Of a stretch of 64,000 nucleotides of DNA, positions 61,327 through 64,000 are shown piece after piece. Within the stretch, counting starts at the first letter, position 1, and each line of letters opens with the position of its first letter. The DNA comes from Pseudarthrobacter oxydans. GTDB taxonomy: Bacteria; Actinomycetota; Actinomycetes; Actinomycetales; Micrococcaceae. The notes beneath the pieces were generated by a model, which saw only the letters and a list, made by a program, of their open reading frames with translations, was not told the origin of the DNA and did no database searches. The position numbers were made by a program, and so were the translations under genes. The DNA is taken from NCBI RefSeq assembly GCF_034258515.1, contig NZ_CP139438.1, positions 558,001-622,000 on the forward strand. The letters run 5' to 3'.

Positions 61327-61873
61327 CCTTCGCAGCGTCCCAGGCGCTGATTTCGCATCCGTTGGTGCGGGAGAAGGCAGCGTCTACCGGCACGCCGTCC
61401 ACAACACCAGTCACGGTGGCTTTCTGCGGGCCGCCGTACTGTTCAGTGCAGGCCTGGTCCGTTGCCGGAGCGGAGGGGTTTAACAGCCCGGCGTTTTCCT
61501 TCAGCGCAGCGCAGGCCGCATCAGCGGCCGGGTGGACGCTTTCAGCAGCAGGGACACCGTCGGCGCAGACCAGGGTGTAGCTGATCTCCGGTTCCCCCTC
61601 GGCTGGAACGACGATGATGGCAAGTTCGGCGTTACCCTTGCCCGGTCCTGACGGCGCCGGCGAAGGCTCGGGAGCCGGGGCAGGGACGGAGGTCTCGGCG
61701 TCGGCAGACGGGCTGCCGGACGGCTGCGGGGAACTGGTGGCGGAGGAAGAGGGAGATGCGGAGGGTCCGCCGGTCGGGGTGCTGCCGCCCTGGCCCGGGG
61801 AACAGGCCGGGAGCAGCGCCGCTGCCAAGAGCAAGGCAAGCGACTGGACCTGAATTCTGCGGGTGGAGAACAT
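61298..61873 (-). CDS. Lipoprotein with SSI-family (subtilisin inhibitor-like) domain
   Basis: The 191-residue protein has a lipoprotein signal (Cys24 in LLPACSPG) and a long Pro/Ser/Gly-rich spacer. Its C-terminal domain aligns along its length with the Streptomyces subtilisin inhibitor (YTLVCADG, HPAADAACAAL, CTEQYGGPQ, SRTNGCEIS). All four SSI cysteines are present (103, 121, 142, 173). The P1 position is Glu144, unusual for a subtilisin inhibitor. The start is uncertain: ATG at 61873 has a poor spacing, and a longer frame begins at 61960. Confidence 0.75.
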   Translation of the reverse strand: MFSTRRIQVQSLALLLAAALLPACSPGQGGSTPTGGPSASPSSSATSSPQPSGSPSADAETSVPAPAPEPSPAPSGPGKGNAELAIIVVPAEGEPEISYTLVCADGVPAAESVHPAADAACAALKENAGLLNPSAPATDQACTEQYGGPQKATVTGVVDGVPVDAAFSRTNGCEISAWDAAKDVLGAAGGA

Positions 61874-61969
61874 TCCTGCGGGCCTCGCCCCTGTGGAGAT
61901 CATCGTGCTGGACATCATGCTCGTGGGCGTCCTGTCCCGGGATCGCGGCCTTCCCTTCATGCCGCTATT

Positions 61970-62452
61970 CTACTGCCGGTCCTGCATCTGGCCGGTGTTG
62001 GAGGTGGCCGCAATGAGCCCCATCATGGCCGCATGCAGTTCGCCGACCTGGTCCCTGCTCAACCCCAGCCGTTCCATCATGGTCCCAGGAACATTAAGCG
62101 CCTCCTGCCGGAGCGCGGCGCCTTCGGGGGTCAACTCGACGGCAAGGGCGCGCTCATTTCCGTCTGCCCGCCGTCGCGTAATCAGGCCCGCGGCCTCAAG
62201 CCTGCGGAGGAGCGGGGAGATGGTGGCCGGTTCCTGGGCGAGGGCCTCGCTGATATTCCGGACAGTCCGGGGGCTCGCTTCCCACAGGCACAGCATCACC
62301 AGGTACTGGGGGTGGGTCAGGTTCAGCTTCTCCAGCACCGGCCGGTAGGCGCCCACAACGCTTCGCGCCGCCACCGTCAGGGCGAAACACAACTGGTGTT
62401 CCAGAAGCAGGTCCTCGTCCTGCCCCTGGTCACTGTCCGTTGCCGTTGTCAT
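61970..62452 (-). CDS. MarR-family transcriptional regulator
   Basis: The 160-residue protein has the MarR winged helix (NISEALAQEPATISPLLRRL and LITRRRADGNERALAVELT). The start lies just next to a palindromic operator at 62467 that overlaps its own promoter region and that of the small genes at 62.5 kb. It probably represses itself and that divergent gene. The ligand is unknown. Confidence 0.9.
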   Translation of the reverse strand: MTTATDSDQGQDEDLLLEHQLCFALTVAARSVVGAYRPVLEKLNLTHPQYLVMLCLWEASPRTVRNISEALAQEPATISPLLRRLEAAGLITRRRADGNERALAVELTPEGAALRQEALNVPGTMMERLGLSRDQVGELHAAMMGLIAATSNTGQMQDRQ

Positions 62453-62466
62453 GGATCCTCCGATTG

Positions 62467-62478
62467 TTAGTGCACTAA
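62467..62478. promoter_or_regulatory. Palindromic MarR-type operator
   Basis: TTAGTGCACTAA is a perfect 12-base palindrome. A related half site, TTAGCGTACACT, follows at about 62482. Both lie between the divergent MarR gene and the small gene at 62530. Confidence 0.65.
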
Positions 62479-62529
62479 TTATTAGCGTACACTTTCAGCG
62501 GTAGGCATGTCAGGTAAGGAGCCAGTTTC

Positions 62530-62772
62530 ATGGGTAAGGGCAACTCAGCAGGCAAGGAAAACGCTTCGCAGCGCTTCATGCGGGCCACCGGCAGGCTCCG
62601 GGCCATCTTCGGCCCCGCGAACCGCTCATCCCTGGGCCACGCCATGACGGATGAAAACCGCAGGCTGCTGGCCCAGCGGGAGGCTGAGACCCAGCAGTGG
62701 GAGACCGTGAAGCGGCCGGACGGCAGCACCTACGTGGTCCCCAGGAATCCAGAGGACAAATCCCTTCGCTGA
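62530..62772 (+). CDS. Small protein with RLRxIFGPA motif, copy 1
   Basis: The 80-residue protein has no membrane helix and no known fold. It shares a block, RLRAIFGPANR, with the next small gene (RLRFVFGPATR), and both end in a short basic/acidic region with a YVVPR/YAVRR element. This suggests a duplicated small family. It is divergent from the MarR gene and next to the palindromic operator. Confidence 0.65.
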   Translation: MGKGNSAGKENASQRFMRATGRLRAIFGPANRSSLGHAMTDENRRLLAQREAETQQWETVKRPDGSTYVVPRNPEDKSLR

Positions 62773-62887
62773 CCCCGGCAATGCTGTCCGGGCCGGGAGC
62801 CTTTTCCGGCCCGCAGGCATAAAATAAGGGCACTGGCTCCTGCCGGCAGGAGCGCTTTCCCCGATGTCCGGGAAGGGGGTGGAAACA

Positions 62888-63103
62888 GTGGCACATGTAC
62901 TCAGTGGTTTCATGAATCTCACCGAGAGGCTGCGGTTCGTCTTTGGCCCGGCCACGCGGCTGGACCCGGATACGCCTGTGGTCCACAAGCATGACGCTTT
63001 CGAACAAGCCTCGGAGGAGGACCTCTCGCACTTCGTCGTGGAAACCGATTCGACCGGCCATCACTACGCTGTGCGCCGGGAAGACCTCGAGAAGGAAAGC
63101 TGA
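62888..63103 (+). CDS. Small protein with RLRxxFGPA motif, copy 2
   Basis: The 71-residue protein begins with a short hydrophobic stretch and then RLRFVFGPATR, matching the preceding small gene. The GTG at 62888 follows a GGGGGTGG site; an ATG at 62864 is possible. The C-terminal half is acidic. Function unknown. Confidence 0.6.
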   Translation: MAHVLSGFMNLTERLRFVFGPATRLDPDTPVVHKHDAFEQASEEDLSHFVVETDSTGHHYAVRREDLEKES

Positions 63104-63135
63104 ACCGCCGGCTCAGCCGGGGCATCCCAAACGCA

Positions 63136-63180
63136 GGAAAGCCGGGCTTCCTCCGAATATCGGAAGGAGCCCGGCTTTCC
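63136..63180. terminator. Large hairpin terminator between the small genes and lysC
   Basis: GGAAAGCCGGGCT pairs with AGCCCGGCTTTCC, and inner CCGA/TCGG complete the stem around a short AT loop. It serves convergent transcripts. Confidence 0.75.
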
Positions 63181-63223
63181 CGCGCCTGCGGCGGCCCGGC
63201 TTGGGGCTGGCTTGCCGGCCGTA

Positions 63224-64000
63224 CTAGCGGCCGGTGCCGCCATAGACCGTCGCTTCGTTTTCGCTGTCCAGGTCAAAGGCCTTGTGGATGACGCGCACAG
63301 CCTCGTCCAGGAGATCCGCGTGGGTCACAACGGAGATGCGGATCTCGGAGGTGGAGATCATGTTGATGTTGATACCGGCGTCGGAGAGCGCTTTGAAGAA
63401 CGTTGCCGAGACGCCGGGGTGCGAGCGCATGCCTGCACCGATGAGCGACAGCTTGCCGATCTGCTCGTTGTACTCGATGCTCTCGAAGCCGATCTGGTCC
63501 TGCGCCGCATGGAGGGCCGCCAGCGCGTCGGCGCCTTCCACGATGGGGAGGGTGAACGAGATATCCGTCCGGCCCGTGCCGTGGGTGGAGACGTTCTGCA
63601 CGATCATGTCGATGTTCGAGTGGGCGTCGGCGATGACCTGGAAGATCGCTGCCGCCTTGCCCGGAATGTCCGGAACGCCAACAACCGTGACCTTGGCTTC
63701 GGAACGGTCGTGCGCGACGCCGGAGATGATTGGCTGCTCCAAGGCAACTCCCTCTTGTGTGGTGATCTTGTCTTCGGCGCTGGGGATGACCCAGGTGCCT
63801 TCGTGCTGGCTGAATGAGGAACGGACGTGCAGGGGAACGCCGAACCTGCGGGCATACTCCACGCAGCGCAGGTGGAGGATCTTGGCGCCGGACGCTGCGA
63901 GCTCCAGCATTTCCTCACTGGAGATCCGCTCGATTTTCTGGGCGGAGGGAACTACTCGGGGATCGGCGGTGTAGATGCCGTCCACGTCCGTGTAGATCTC
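63224..64000 (-). CDS. lysC: Aspartate kinase, C-terminal part (gene runs off the window)
   Basis: Only the 3' end of the gene is present; the frame is open through base 64000, so the start lies beyond the window. The end of the kinase domain (DVDGIYTADPRVVP, EMLELAASGAKILHLR) and two ACT domains are seen (VTVVGVPDIPGKAAAIF and the SLIGAGMRSHPGVSATFF region). Aspartate kinase starts the lysine/threonine/methionine pathway. The ACT pair mediates allosteric feedback, probably by lysine and threonine. An internal start for a beta subunit was not resolved. Confidence 0.95.
   Translation of the reverse strand, partial: EIYTDVDGIYTADPRVVPSAQKIERISSEEMLELAASGAKILHLRCVEYARRFGVPLHVRSSFSQHEGTWVIPSAEDKITTQEGVALEQPIISGVAHDRSEAKVTVVGVPDIPGKAAAIFQVIADAHSNIDMIVQNVSTHGTGRTDISFTLPIVEGADALAALHAAQDQIGFESIEYNEQIGKLSLIGAGMRSHPGVSATFFKALSDAGININMISTSEIRISVVTHADLLDEAVRVIHKAFDLDSENEATVYGGTGR

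Overview
The window is a 64 kb piece of a high-GC actinobacterial chromosome. Gene content and protein style point to the Micrococcaceae, most likely Arthrobacter or Pseudarthrobacter. Supporting signs are the fba / DUF3151 / purA neighbourhood, the five-gene Asp23/Gls24 envelope operon, an ATPase-less sugar importer cluster, IclR/LacI-controlled catabolic units, many GTG starts, and 4-base stop/start overlaps (ATGA, GTGA). It reads as ordinary chromosome: no rRNA operon, CRISPR array, integrase, transposase or phage genes were recognised.

Layout. 0-7.6 kb: the end of an ABC exporter, a secreted NlpC/P60 wall hydrolase with a structured leader, a CDF metal exporter, a small zinc peptidase, an EamA transporter, a DsbA-like oxidoreductase and a PHP phosphoesterase. 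7.6-8.1 kb: tRNA-Glu, tRNA-Asp and tRNA-Phe behind one promoter. 8.3-10.6 kb: a translationally coupled Asp23/Gls24 operon. 10.6-17.2 kb: an alpha-glucosidase, a sugar ABC importer and its LacI regulator, with a LacI-type operator and a CRP/GlxR-like site between the divergent units. 17.2-19 kb: an uncharacterised protein and exonuclease III. 19.2-26.2 kb: a valine/branched-chain acyl-CoA degradation operon (mmsA, HIBYL-CoA hydrolase, mmsB, enoyl-CoA hydratase), DedA, and a MarR regulator divergent from an acyl-CoA dehydrogenase. 26.2-31.3 kb: a TipA-like MerR regulator, cspA, and a two-component system facing a secreted HbpS/GlcG-like haem-binding protein and an ankyrin lipoprotein. 31.3-34.9 kb: a thiolase and 3-oxoacid CoA-transferase operon divergent from an IclR regulator, with three copies of one operator between them. 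35-46 kb: nadE, pyrE, a GAF-ANTAR regulator, a STAS-like protein, a Tat-exported hydrolase, a NagD-like phosphatase, a SpoU methylase, fba, DUF3151, a UDG-fold protein, an M14 carboxypeptidase and purA. 46-49 kb: an ECF sigma factor coupled to a membrane protein. 49-52.7 kb: small metabolic genes, then a DUF503 gene and a DUF559 (PD-(D/E)XK-like) gene set among three 60-nt palindromes of one family. 52.7-56.1 kb: purSQL. 56.8-62.5 kb: a large secreted subtilase with two subtilisin-inhibitor-like (SSI) genes nearby, and a MarR gene. 62.5-64 kb: two related tiny proteins and the 3' part of lysC.

Most unusual points: (1) three 60-nt palindromes with compensatory arm changes, two of which tightly bracket the DUF559 gene; (2) two SSI-like genes beside a subtilase, with Glu or Gln at the predicted P1 site and one copy lacking a signal peptide and one cysteine pair; (3) an HbpS/SenS/SenR-like three-component haem/redox sensor; (4) a triplicated IclR operator; (5) an ECF sigma factor with a non-canonical membrane partner. 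All calls are from reading the sequence; no searches were run.
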